From JAVBSX01 sp964576215 (GTDB lineage: Bacteria > Planctomycetota > Planctomycetia > Pirellulales > Thermoguttaceae), in assembly GCA_964576215.1 (NCBI GenBank), contig CAZNVM010000380.1, forward strand, positions 1-6,427: a stretch of DNA of 6,427 nucleotides, read 5' to 3'. Position numbers and translations under genes: made by a program. The notes beneath the pieces are model-generated. The model made no database searches, had not been told where the DNA came from, and saw only the letters and a list, made by a program, of their open reading frames with translations. Shown piece after piece: positions 1 through 6,350 of the stretch (positions are counted from its first letter, which is position 1; each line of letters starts with the position of its first letter).

Positions 1-11
1 GTCGCTTTTTT

Positions 12-123
12 CCTGGGAACGCAGGCTTCCAGCCTGCCAGTGAGTTCGTAGGCATCCTAACCTGCGCAGGGCGGAGACTCCATTCCGCAACCTTCGCGCA
101 GGCTGGAAGCCTGCGTTCCCAGG
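12..123. repeat. Interspersed inverted repeat with 26-bp perfect arms
   Basis: The arms at 12-37 and 98-123 are exact reverse complements over 26 bp. Each arm itself contains a 7-bp palindrome with a 3-nt centre (GCAGGCT TCC AGCCTGC). The 60-bp spacer holds more symmetry: the perfect palindrome CCTGCGCAGG at 61-70, GGAG-A-CTCC at 73-81, and GCGGA/TCCGC at 71-75 and 84-88. I recognise the 'GCAGGCTGGAAGCCTGCGTTCCCAGG' type of arm as a dispersed intergenic repeat common in planctomycete-like genomes; that is recall, not a search. As RNA it could fold into a long hairpin on either strand and may act as a terminator or processing site for the gene to the left. It carries no open frame that I believe. 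Confidence 0.85.
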
Positions 124-261
124 GACTTTGCAATCCTCCTGTCGTTGCGGTCCACAATACGAAAATACGTTCCCGGTTGCAAAAAAACGGATTTCATGGT
201 AGGTTCACCGAAGGTTTTTTCGGTTGTCCGCAGCCGTGTTCGTTGTTTTCCCTGAAATTTC
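124..261. other. Upstream region of the ABC transporter gene, no clear signals
   Basis: These 138 bases separate the inverted repeat from the transporter start. They presumably hold its promoter, but I see no convincing -35/-10 pair. A TTGCAA at 176-181 has no good -10 partner. A small stem (ACCGAA/TTCGGT, 207-224, loop of 6) is present but has no T-run placed to make it a terminator. There is no Shine-Dalgarno match just before the ATG at 262. Confidence 0.4.
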
Positions 262-2268
262 ATGCAAAACCTGTTTCGAGCGATCCGGCTCACGTTTCGA
301 TATAAGTTTTCGATTGCCGCCTCGATTTTCTGTGCGCTGTTGATCAGCGTCCTTTGGGGCGGGAACATCGGCGTCCTTACCTACCCCATCGTCGAAATTT
401 GTTTGAAAAACGACAATTTCGTCGATTGGCTCGACCGTAAAATCGACGAAAACGAAAAAGCGGGAAACGAACTCCGGGGAAAAATTACCGCTCTGGAAGG
501 TGAATTGGAAGCGGAGCCGGAAAAGCAGAAAAGCAAGGCCATTGAAAAAGAATTCTCGTCGTACCGGGACGAATTGTGGTGGAACGATCTGTACCATTTC
601 GTCCTTCTTCGCGTACAACCGACAGTCAACCGTTTTTGTCCCCGCGATCCGTTCCTGACGCTCGTGATGATCGTTGCGTTTCTTCTGGTCGGAACACTTC
701 TCAAAGCGTTTCTCACGATCCTGCATACGATTCTTTCGGCCAGAATCGCCGCGAAAACCATCTTTGAAATTCGTAACCAGATGTTTCGCAAGATCATTCG
801 CTACGAAGTCAATTACTTCAGCCAGGAAGGAATTTCCAACGTGATGAGCCGCATCATGGGGGAAGTCAACAGCTTGTCGCTCGGATTGACCGTCTTCTAC
901 GGGAAACTGATTCGGGAACCTTTTAAAATGGCGGCTTGCCTTGTCGGTGCCGCAATGATCAGTTGGCAATTGCTCCTTTTGACGTTGATTATTGTTCCCG
1001 TCGCGGCCTATTTCATTCGTTGGCTTGCAAGGTCGCTCAAACGGGTTGTCCGCCGCAGTTTGGAGCAGGCGGTTCTCCTGTTTAGCCGATTGGAAGAGTC
1101 GATCCGTTCCGTTCGAATCGTCAAAGCATTTACGACGGAACGGCACGAATTTGGCAAATTCCGGCAAACGAATCACTGGCTTTATCGCCTGAGCATGAAA
1201 ACGGCAAAATACGATTCGCTCACGAACCCGCTGACCGAAGTGCTTGGAGTATTGATGATCTGCATCGCCGTGCTTGCCGGGTCGTATTTGGTGATGAATC
1301 AAAAGGTGGACATTTGCGGAATCCCCATGTGCAATGCACCGTTGTCTCAAACACTGCTCATCACGTTCTTTGCGCTTTTGGCCGGTGCATCGGATCCTGC
1401 GAGAAAACTGTCCGATATTTTCACGCAATGCCAAACGGCCGTCGTTGCCGCCAACCGGGTTTACGAGTTGATCGACCGCGAAATTCCGGTTGTCGATCCG
1501 CCGAAACCGATTCGTTTATCACGACATTCCAAGTCGATTGTGTTTGACCGTGTTTCGTTCCACTACAAACCGGAGTTGCCGATATTGCGTAACGTGTCGC
1601 TGGAAATCGCGTTCGGAGAAACGATTGGGATCGTCGGCCCAAGCGGCTGCGGTAAAAGCACGATGCTCAGCCTGATTCCACGTTTTGCCGACACCACCGC
1701 CGGCGAGGTACGGATTGACGGTGTCGCCGTCCGGGATGCGAAAATGCGGGACGTTCGGCAAATGATGGGAATCATTACCCAGGAACCGATCCTGTTTAAC
1801 GACACGATTATGAACAATATTCGGTACGGCAGTCCGTTTGCGACCGAAGCGGAAGCAGTCGAGGCGGCGAAAAACGCTTTTGCGCACGAATTTATCGAAA
1901 AAGAATTGAGCAACGGATACGCAACAATCGTCGGACCGGGCGGAGCACTTCTGTCCGGGGGACAGCGGCAACGAATTGCTCTTGCGAGGGCGTTTTTGTG
2001 CGATCCGGCGATCTTGTTGCTTGACGAAGCGACCAGCCAAATTGATCTTTACAGCGAGCAAAAAATCCACGAAGCGTTGGCCAAGTTCATCGGCAAGCGG
2101 ACGACGATTCTCGTCACGCACCGGCTTTCCGCTTTGACGCTGACGGATCGGATTGTCGTCCTCCGCGACGGAGTGATCGAAAGCGTCGGAACGCAGCAGG
2201 AGCTTCTCGCCCAATCCCCGTATTTTGCCAGACTGAGTCAGATTGAACAGAACGAATGCCCGAAATAA
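262..2268 (+). CDS. MsbA-like ABC exporter (fused permease and ATPase)
   Basis: This is a 668-residue half-transporter of the type I exporter fold, expected to work as a homodimer in the inner membrane, flipping lipid or exporting a substrate at the cost of ATP. The N-terminal membrane domain has hydrophobic segments near residues 15-40, 129-155, 223-252, 328-345 and 366-380. Residues about 48-125 form a charged Glu/Lys-rich insert between the first two helices, likely periplasmic and coiled coil. The ATPase domain is complete: A-loop Tyr435, Walker A GPSGCGKST 459-467, Q-loop Gln507, signature LSGGQ 564-568, Walker B ILLLDE 584-589 with catalytic Glu589, and H-loop His620. The D-loop reads SQID (592-595) instead of the usual SALD. 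An in-frame TGA at 253-255 excludes a longer start, and the N-terminus matches the usual form of planctomycete homologues as I recall them. The ATG has no visible Shine-Dalgarno. The substrate cannot be told from sequence; lipid A/lipid flipping by analogy with MsbA is only a guess. Confidence 0.93.
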   Translation: MQNLFRAIRLTFRYKFSIAASIFCALLISVLWGGNIGVLTYPIVEICLKNDNFVDWLDRKIDENEKAGNELRGKITALEGELEAEPEKQKSKAIEKEFSSYRDELWWNDLYHFVLLRVQPTVNRFCPRDPFLTLVMIVAFLLVGTLLKAFLTILHTILSARIAAKTIFEIRNQMFRKIIRYEVNYFSQEGISNVMSRIMGEVNSLSLGLTVFYGKLIREPFKMAACLVGAAMISWQLLLLTLIIVPVAAYFIRWLARSLKRVVRRSLEQAVLLFSRLEESIRSVRIVKAFTTERHEFGKFRQTNHWLYRLSMKTAKYDSLTNPLTEVLGVLMICIAVLAGSYLVMNQKVDICGIPMCNAPLSQTLLITFFALLAGASDPARKLSDIFTQCQTAVVAANRVYELIDREIPVVDPPKPIRLSRHSKSIVFDRVSFHYKPELPILRNVSLEIAFGETIGIVGPSGCGKSTMLSLIPRFADTTAGEVRIDGVAVRDAKMRDVRQMMGIITQEPILFNDTIMNNIRYGSPFATEAEAVEAAKNAFAHEFIEKELSNGYATIVGPGGALLSGGQRQRIALARAFLCDPAILLLDEATSQIDLYSEQKIHEALAKFIGKRTTILVTHRLSALTLTDRIVVLRDGVIESVGTQQELLAQSPYFARLSQIEQNECPK

Positions 2269-2398
2269 AAAAAAATGATTTGGGTGTAGCCGCGAAATTA
2301 GGTGGTTGACGCTCTTGCTGAAGGGAAGAAAACAGTGTACAGTAGGCGGGCACGATTCGTTCATCAATCTCATTCACTTCAAATGAAAAGGAAACGCA
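2269..2398. promoter_or_regulatory. Intergenic gap with weak candidate promoter and an RBS for the propeller gene
   Basis: After the transporter stop there is an A-rich run (2266-2274) but no hairpin, so no terminator is visible. A poor promoter candidate is TTGCTG (2315-2320), a 17-bp spacer and TACAGT (2338-2343). The nearby TTGACG at 2306-2311 has a better -35 but no -10 at proper spacing. AAAAGGA ending at 2391 lies 7 bases before the ATG at 2399 and is a credible ribosome binding site that supports that start. Confidence 0.35.
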
Positions 2399-3739
2399 AT
2401 GAAACCACTACCATTTTTATTTCTCGCGTCCGTTGCCATGACGTTTTTTGTATCAACACCATTGACTCAGGGGCAAACCAAGCCGCTTGTCGCCAAACAT
2501 TATTTTTCCGGCTTTGCGGATGCGCATGACACCTATAACGCAATCTCCGCCGGAAGCGACGGGAAAATTTATTACGTGCTTTCGTCCGACAAGCACGACG
2601 TCGGCGGCCAGTTTTACGTGTATGACCCGGCAACCGACAAGACGAAATTCATTGCCGATTTGTCGCAGGCCGTAGGTGAGGAGAAATGTATTGCCCAGGG
2701 CAAGAGTCACGTCGAGTTCTGCGAAAAAGACGGCAAACTTTATTTTGCAACCCATATCGGCTTTTACGAGATGATTGACGGAGCGGAATGCCTGCCAGTA
2801 AACGCACCCGAAGGTTACAAACTTTACACGGGCGGTCATTTCGTTTCCTACGACATGAAGAGCGGAAAATTGGAAAGCCTCGCCCTGGCACCACACGGCG
2901 AAGGAATTCTCACCATGACGATGGACAAAAAGCGGGGGCACCTGTACGCAATTACCTGGCCCAAAGGATATGTGTTGCACTATGATCTCAACACGAAACA
3001 ACTCAAAGACCTCGGCCTGGCCAACGAACAGGGGGAAGGTGGCGTCATCGGCAAGGATTACCGGGTGATTTGCCGTTCGATGGTGGTTGATCCGCGTGAT
3101 GGAACGGTCTATTACTCCACCGCTGAAGGGGACATTTTCTTTTATCGGCCCGGTATGGCCGCTCCCGAAAAATTGGAAGGGGTCGATTTGCGTCTCGATT
3201 ATTTCGGGACTTACGATTACACCGGAGCGGGTAGCATGGCGTACAACTGGCGGAAAATATTCTGGTACGAACCGGAAAACGTTGCGTATGGGGTTCACGG
3301 CAATTCGGGATACCTGTTCCGCTTCGATCCCAAGGCCAAAACCATCGAACTCGTCGAGCGTCTCACCTCCGTACCGTCGAAGAAAAGCGGCATGTTCGAC
3401 CAATTCAGTTACGGCTATCTCGGTTTCATGCTGGGTAAAAATGACACCATTTATTACCTGACCGGCGGTCCGATTTATATTGACGGGAAACGCCTGACCG
3501 GTCTGGACCGAATCGCCATGGGTGCCGCACGGGGTCTGGAAAACCTGCACTTGGTCACGTACAACATTCCCAGACGGGAGTACAAGGATCATGGTGCCAT
3601 ATTCTACGCCGACGGCGAACGTCCCACGTATGTCAATTCCATCGCCCAGGACAAGGCCGGTAATATCTACACTCTGGCCCGCTTCATGCACGACGGTAAG
3701 GTGATTGAAGATTTGGTGAAAATTCCTTTGAAGAAATAG
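2399..3739 (+). CDS. Secreted beta-propeller protein of unknown function
   Basis: The product has 446 residues. It begins with a Sec-type signal peptide: Lys2, a hydrophobic stretch at about 5-22, and probable cleavage near residues 21-26, so it should act outside the cytoplasm. The rest is a series of blade-like repeats of the form 'D..DGKIYYV', 'DGKLYFATHIG', 'KKRGHLYAIT', 'RDGTVYYSTAEGDIFFY' and 'KAGNIYTLA', each followed by a 'Y.P.T.K' strand. This pattern is typical of six- to eight-bladed propellers of the SMP-30/NHL/kelch kind. Motifs that look conserved include GKSH (101-104), PHGEG (165-169), HGNSGYLFRFDP (from His300) and SGMFDQFSYGYLGF (from Ser330). I recall similar full-length hypothetical proteins in Planctomycetes and Bacteroidetes, without an assigned function. 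It could be a carbohydrate-binding or lyase-type propeller, but no catalytic set is recognisable. The start is supported by AAAAGGA seven bases upstream. It is followed by a long gene-free stretch. Confidence 0.85.
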   Translation: MKPLPFLFLASVAMTFFVSTPLTQGQTKPLVAKHYFSGFADAHDTYNAISAGSDGKIYYVLSSDKHDVGGQFYVYDPATDKTKFIADLSQAVGEEKCIAQGKSHVEFCEKDGKLYFATHIGFYEMIDGAECLPVNAPEGYKLYTGGHFVSYDMKSGKLESLALAPHGEGILTMTMDKKRGHLYAITWPKGYVLHYDLNTKQLKDLGLANEQGEGGVIGKDYRVICRSMVVDPRDGTVYYSTAEGDIFFYRPGMAAPEKLEGVDLRLDYFGTYDYTGAGSMAYNWRKIFWYEPENVAYGVHGNSGYLFRFDPKAKTIELVERLTSVPSKKSGMFDQFSYGYLGFMLGKNDTIYYLTGGPIYIDGKRLTGLDRIAMGAARGLENLHLVTYNIPRREYKDHGAIFYADGERPTYVNSIAQDKAGNIYTLARFMHDGKVIEDLVKIPLKK

Positions 3740-3808
3740 GAAACAAAGGAGCCGCTCGACGAATCGCAGTGACCGGACGAGTCCCTTTCAAGGGCCGACC
3801 TGTTTTAG
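3740..3808. other. Short spacer with a possible gene relic
   Basis: There is no clear terminator after the propeller gene: the CCCTT/AAGGG symmetry near 3783-3794 leaves only a 2-base loop. From GTG 3769 a plus-strand frame reads VTGRVPFKGRPVLETVKI and then stops at 3823-3825, inside the neighbouring element. This string resembles the opening strand of carboxypeptidase-regulatory-like (transthyretin-like) domains of planctomycete lipoproteins. At 18 residues it may be chance. Confidence 0.25.
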
Positions 3809-3924
3809 AAACTGTCAAAATTTAAAATACCCATTGTACGATTATAACGCCCACAATTCCTTGAAATCCCGGTCGAAAAAACGCTTACCCCATAATTTTG
3901 GGCATATTATTTTTTGACAGTTAC
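3809..3924. mobile_element. MITE-like 116-bp element with terminal inverted repeats
   Basis: The sequence starting AACTGTCAAAA at 3810 and that ending TTTTGACAGTT at 3922 form inverted repeats. The outer 11 bp are perfect. Over 24 bp (3810-3833 against 3899-3922) about 20 positions match. TTAG occurs on both sides (3805-3808 and 3925-3928) and could be a 4-bp target duplication. The 65-bp interior has no coding capacity. On the minus strand it contains TATAAT (3841-3846) after GGGCGT, as might remain from a transposase promoter in an internally deleted insertion sequence. The parent family is not identified. The ends are unmistakably symmetrical; the claim of mobility is inference. Confidence 0.6.
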
Positions 3925-4302
3925 TTAGCCATTGTTCGTTGACAGGGCGGTTCTCTCAAAATACTGCGTATTGATCTGCCGTTTCAGTTCCCGGACAGAC
4001 CAACCGCCACGCAAGCACTCCATTTCGTAAAAGACCCGTTTGTAGGGATCGTCAATCGCTAACAGTTGGACGATGTGAGTGTAGGACAGTTTTTCCAAGA
4101 TTTCTTGTCCCGAATGCCGAGGAATCTCGTCATCATCGGCAGTTTCCTCCAGTTGATTTTCAGATTTTCCAGTCGGTGACTGAAAAATTTGATTGTTCGT
4201 AACTCCTTCTATACCAAAGACTTGTAATTTTCCAGTCACTGATTGGAAAATTGGGTTTTCCCGTTTTCCGTAATTCCTTTCGTGTCGGGCATTTGTAAAA
4301 TT
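3925..4302 (-). pseudogene. Fragment of a YhcG/DUF1016 (PDDEXK nuclease) gene
   Basis: The minus-strand frame open from 4302 to the TAA at 3927-3925 encodes a stretch containing 'GQEILEKLSYTHIVQLLAID', then 'DDPYKRVFYEMECLRGGWS' and 'VRELKRQINTQYFERTALS'. This is the characteristic end of the DUF1016 N-terminal domain (YhcG_N). Full YhcG-type proteins are roughly 330-380 residues, with an N-terminal helical part before this region and a C-terminal PDDEXK nuclease domain after it. Both are missing here. The frame ends a few residues after 'ERTALS', exactly at the edge of the MITE-like element, and no nuclease sequence continues on its far side. The first part has two copies of an 'IFQS.TGK' motif spaced 21 residues apart. 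A GTG at 4239 could start a 104-residue product, but with both ends missing I call it a remnant, unlikely to act as a nuclease. Confidence 0.75.
4165..4250. repeat. Two copies of a 23-bp near-palindrome, 63 bp apart
   Basis: The segments 4165-4187 and 4228-4250 are near copies of each other (TTTTCCAGTC then GTGACTG or ACTGATT then GAAAA). Each is nearly its own reverse complement. The 63-bp spacing equals 21 codons, so in the DUF1016 fragment they encode the repeated 'IFQSVTGK' and 'IFQSPTGK'. This is best read as a tandem protein-linker repeat in the remnant gene, not a separate DNA element. Confidence 0.55.
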
Positions 4303-4362
4303 TTAGCCGATAAACCTCAATTATCAATCAAGGGGGGAAACACTGCTGAGGAACGGGTGACA

Positions 4363-4407
4363 AGAAAATCGCTTGACCGGAAACCGGGAAACGCTATAAT
4401 GGGGGCT
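4363..4407 (+). promoter_or_regulatory. Sigma-70 type promoter of the sialidase-like gene
   Basis: TTGACC (4373-4378), a 16-bp spacer and a perfect TATAAT (4395-4400) form a strong vegetative-type promoter. Transcription should begin near 4407, leaving a leader of about 30 bases before the ATG at 4439. The spacer carries CCGG twice with three bases between. The 39 bases 4363-4401 recur at 5658-5696 with only two differences. Confidence 0.8.
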
Positions 4408-4438
4408 TACCATTTGACACCTCAAACATTAAACAAAA

Positions 4439-5617
4439 ATGCAGACTTCACGCAGAAATTTCTTGAAAACTTCCGGCCTCGCTTCGGTGCTGCTGGGTGC
4501 CGGAAGTACGTTGCCCCGGTGTTACGCTTCAAGCGACGCTCCGTCCGTCTACACGGATCGGGAAATCATCACCGTCTGCAAAGCGGACCAGGATTTCCCT
4601 CGTCACAGTGAGGCGACGATCATCGAACTTGAAGATTCTTCGCTTCTCATTGCGTGGCAACGGTTTGAGGAGAGCAAGTTCGGTTCCGGCGATCAGGCAC
4701 CGAGTACGATTCCGCTCATGAATTCCTCCGACGGCGGCCGAACATGGGGCAACCTCCGCATCGTGGCCGAACGACAAGACGAGACGAGTGCGAATGTCTA
4801 CAGCCCCAACTTTCTGCGGCTTCGTAATGGTGAGATACTGTTGTGTTATAAAGAGTATAACCAGTTGACGCCCGGTCTGCCTCAACTCGCCACGGCGTAC
4901 ACGATCCGTTCCCAAGACGAAGGGAAAACATTTAGTCCACCCGAACCCATCTGGGAACGGCAACCCTTCGGTTTTTCCAATTCCTGCATCAAACGCCTCT
5001 CTTCGGGCCGTGTGGTTTTGCCGATCTGTCATTCGGACGGAGAAATGTGGAAACCAACCGAAAAAAAACATGTCCGTGTGTTCTATTCCGACGACGACTG
5101 CAAGACATGGGTGTTCGGAGAAAAAAAAATCTCCTTGCCGATGCGAGGGGCGATGGAACCGTTTATCGCCGAACTCCAGGACGGACGGCTGATTATGGTG
5201 ATGCGCAACCAGCTCGGTTCCCTGTTCAAGTCCTATTCAGCGGACCAGGGTGAAAGTTGGAGTCTTCCGCAGACGACCGGCCTTTCGATCCCGGAATCCT
5301 GTCCTTATGTGACCAATATCCCGAACAGCGACAAGATCATGGTGATCTGGAACAACGCGGAGTACAACATGCACTGGCGCAGCCATTACGGGAAACGCTC
5401 TCCGCTGACGGCGGCGATTTCCGCCGATGGTGGTGTCACGTTTACGGACTTTTGGGACATTGAAACCGATCCTAACACGGCGTTTTCCAACCCTGGTATC
5501 ACCTGGACCCGCGACGGTGTGTGCCTGCTCACCTACTGGGTGTGCCCCTACAAAGAGAATTGGGTCTTGAGCGGCTTGATCGATTTGAGATTGGCACGGT
5601 TTCGGGTTCGGGGGTAA
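4439..5617 (+). CDS. Tat-exported sialidase-like (BNR/Asp-box) six-bladed propeller protein
   Basis: The product has 392 residues. Its N-terminus is a twin-arginine signal, SRRNFLK at 4-10, then a hydrophobic stretch to about 26 and likely cleavage after CYA (28-30), so it should be exported folded. The mature part has five Asp-box motifs (S-x-D-x-G-x-T-W or close): 96-103 with Trp103, 158-165 with Phe, 217-224 with Cys221 in place of Gly, 267-274, and 328-335 with Phe. This is the signature of sialidase-superfamily propellers. MEPF (Glu240) followed by VMRNQ (Arg256) resembles the Glu/Arg pair near the active site of bacterial exo-alpha-sialidase-like proteins. I infer a glycoside hydrolase or sugar-binding role on extracellular glycans; true sialidase activity is uncertain because I cannot assign the full arginine triad. 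The start is set by the Tat signal and the promoter just upstream. No Shine-Dalgarno is visible before the ATG. Confidence 0.85.
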   Translation: MQTSRRNFLKTSGLASVLLGAGSTLPRCYASSDAPSVYTDREIITVCKADQDFPRHSEATIIELEDSSLLIAWQRFEESKFGSGDQAPSTIPLMNSSDGGRTWGNLRIVAERQDETSANVYSPNFLRLRNGEILLCYKEYNQLTPGLPQLATAYTIRSQDEGKTFSPPEPIWERQPFGFSNSCIKRLSSGRVVLPICHSDGEMWKPTEKKHVRVFYSDDDCKTWVFGEKKISLPMRGAMEPFIAELQDGRLIMVMRNQLGSLFKSYSADQGESWSLPQTTGLSIPESCPYVTNIPNSDKIMVIWNNAEYNMHWRSHYGKRSPLTAAISADGGVTFTDFWDIETDPNTAFSNPGITWTRDGVCLLTYWVCPYKENWVLSGLIDLRLARFRVRG

Positions 5618-5657
5618 TCGCCACACCGCACGAAAACAACCAGTCCGCTAACAAGAA

Positions 5658-5702
5658 AGAAAATCGCTTGACCGGAGACCGGGAATCGCTATAATGATGG
5701 AC
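5658..5702 (+). promoter_or_regulatory. Sigma-70 type promoter, near copy of the one at 4363
   Basis: TTGACC (5668-5673), a 16-bp spacer and TATAAT (5690-5695) lie about 60 bases before the next gene's start. Aligned with 4363-4401, the 39 bases 5658-5696 differ at two positions, both in the spacer. Similarity falls away beyond the -10, so the copy covers the promoter only. The leader runs about 50 bases to the ATG. Confidence 0.8.
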
Positions 5703-5736
5703 AGTGGCTTGAAGGCCGCCTGAAACTAAAATTACC

Positions 5737-5742
5737 AGGAGG
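5737..5742 (+). promoter_or_regulatory. Strong Shine-Dalgarno AGGAGG
   Basis: AGGAGG is followed by a 9-base spacer and ATG 5752. It is the best ribosome binding site in the window and fixes the start of the downstream gene. The sialidase-like gene has nothing comparable. Confidence 0.85.
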
Positions 5743-5751
5743 ATTGTACCT

Positions 5752-6339
5752 ATGCCAATTATTTATCAAAACTGCCACGACGAAAAATATTTTTTGCATG
5801 AAGGAAAAACGAAGACCGGCAAGTCGCGTTATTACTTTTCCAAAAAAGAGGAAGGTAATCCGGTGGATACGATTCCAGACGGATACGAAATCTACGAGCG
5901 GCCCGGTGGTATGGTCTATCTCCGCAAGGAACAGAAAGCACCGATCTGGCAGGAAGAACTGGAGTACGTACAAAACAAAATCGCCGGTATGATTGATCAA
6001 GAGAGTGAGGACAAGCTCTCGCTATTACGATCAGAATTGGGATTTGGCTTTCCCGGCTTTACCGGGATTAACACGGCCCGTTTTACCAAAGCTTTCCAGA
6101 CCCGGTTTGAAGCGGAGATACGAAAAGAAGAAATCATCATCTATGAAGTGCGTTCCTCCGATGCGAGACCTCTTATGAAATTCGTTTTGAAAAACGAAGA
6201 AGAGAGACTCTTTTCCACTTACCGCTGGTGTTTCAAAGGACGCATTGACGGCTGGATTCACGTCGGTGGCACCGGCAGTTTGAAAAATCGTATCCGTTCA
6301 CGGTTTCCGCTAAAAATTGGTATTGCATATTTTTGCTGA
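5752..6339 (+). CDS. Conserved hypothetical protein with an apparently altered C-terminus
   Basis: The product has 195 residues, no signal peptide and no membrane segment, so it is probably cytoplasmic. The N-terminus ('YFLHEGKTKTGKSRYYFSKK', then 'IPDGYEIYERPGGMVYLRK') is a short, charged, beta-rich module that I recall as widespread and uncharacterised in planctomycetes and some other bacteria. A middle part rich in Lys, Glu and Arg is followed by 'YRWCFKGRIDGWIHVGGTGS'. In the relatives I remember, this last motif is followed by a further helical tail of some 25-30 residues. Here the frame instead continues with the basic 'RIRSRFPLKIGIAYFC' and stops at TGA 6337-6339, which suggests that the true 3' end was replaced or frameshifted after about 6285. 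Promoter and AGGAGG upstream are intact. The function is unknown. Confidence 0.75.
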   Translation: MPIIYQNCHDEKYFLHEGKTKTGKSRYYFSKKEEGNPVDTIPDGYEIYERPGGMVYLRKEQKAPIWQEELEYVQNKIAGMIDQESEDKLSLLRSELGFGFPGFTGINTARFTKAFQTRFEAEIRKEEIIIYEVRSSDARPLMKFVLKNEEERLFSTYRWCFKGRIDGWIHVGGTGSLKNRIRSRFPLKIGIAYFC

Positions 6340-6350
6340 AACTGTTATTG

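Noticed and set aside
207..224. Hairpin ACCGAA/TTCGGT as a terminator
   Set aside because: The stem is only 6 bp and the T-run lies in the loop, not after the stem.
205..1434. 409-codon minus-strand frame opposite the ABC transporter
   Set aside because: The plus strand encodes a complete transporter with all motifs. The antisense product is low in hydrophobic pattern and rich in Arg, His and Gln, as expected of a shadow frame.
2306..2343. TTGACG with TGTACA as a promoter of the propeller gene
   Set aside because: The spacing is 24 bases, too long for a sigma-70 promoter.
1519..2373. 284-codon minus-strand frame over the ATPase domain
   Set aside because: It is a mirror of conserved ATPase codons; the real gene is on the plus strand.
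2453..3691. 412-codon minus-strand frame opposite the secreted propeller gene
   Set aside because: It lies wholly inside a gene with a signal peptide and propeller repeats, has no plausible start region and matches no family I know.
3783..3794. CCCTT/AAGGG hairpin as terminator of the propeller gene
   Set aside because: The loop would have two bases and no T-run follows directly.
3841..3846. Full promoter on the minus strand inside the MITE-like element
   Set aside because: TATAAT is present, but no acceptable -35 lies 16-18 bases upstream, so only a -10 box can be claimed.
4165..4250. Start of a CRISPR-like array
   Set aside because: There are only two imperfect copies, and the 63-bp period is explained by codon-framed protein repeats.
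4243..4611. Plus-strand frame of 122 codons over the promoter and sialidase start
   Set aside because: It spans a strong promoter and overlaps the Tat signal sequence in another frame, with no family resemblance.
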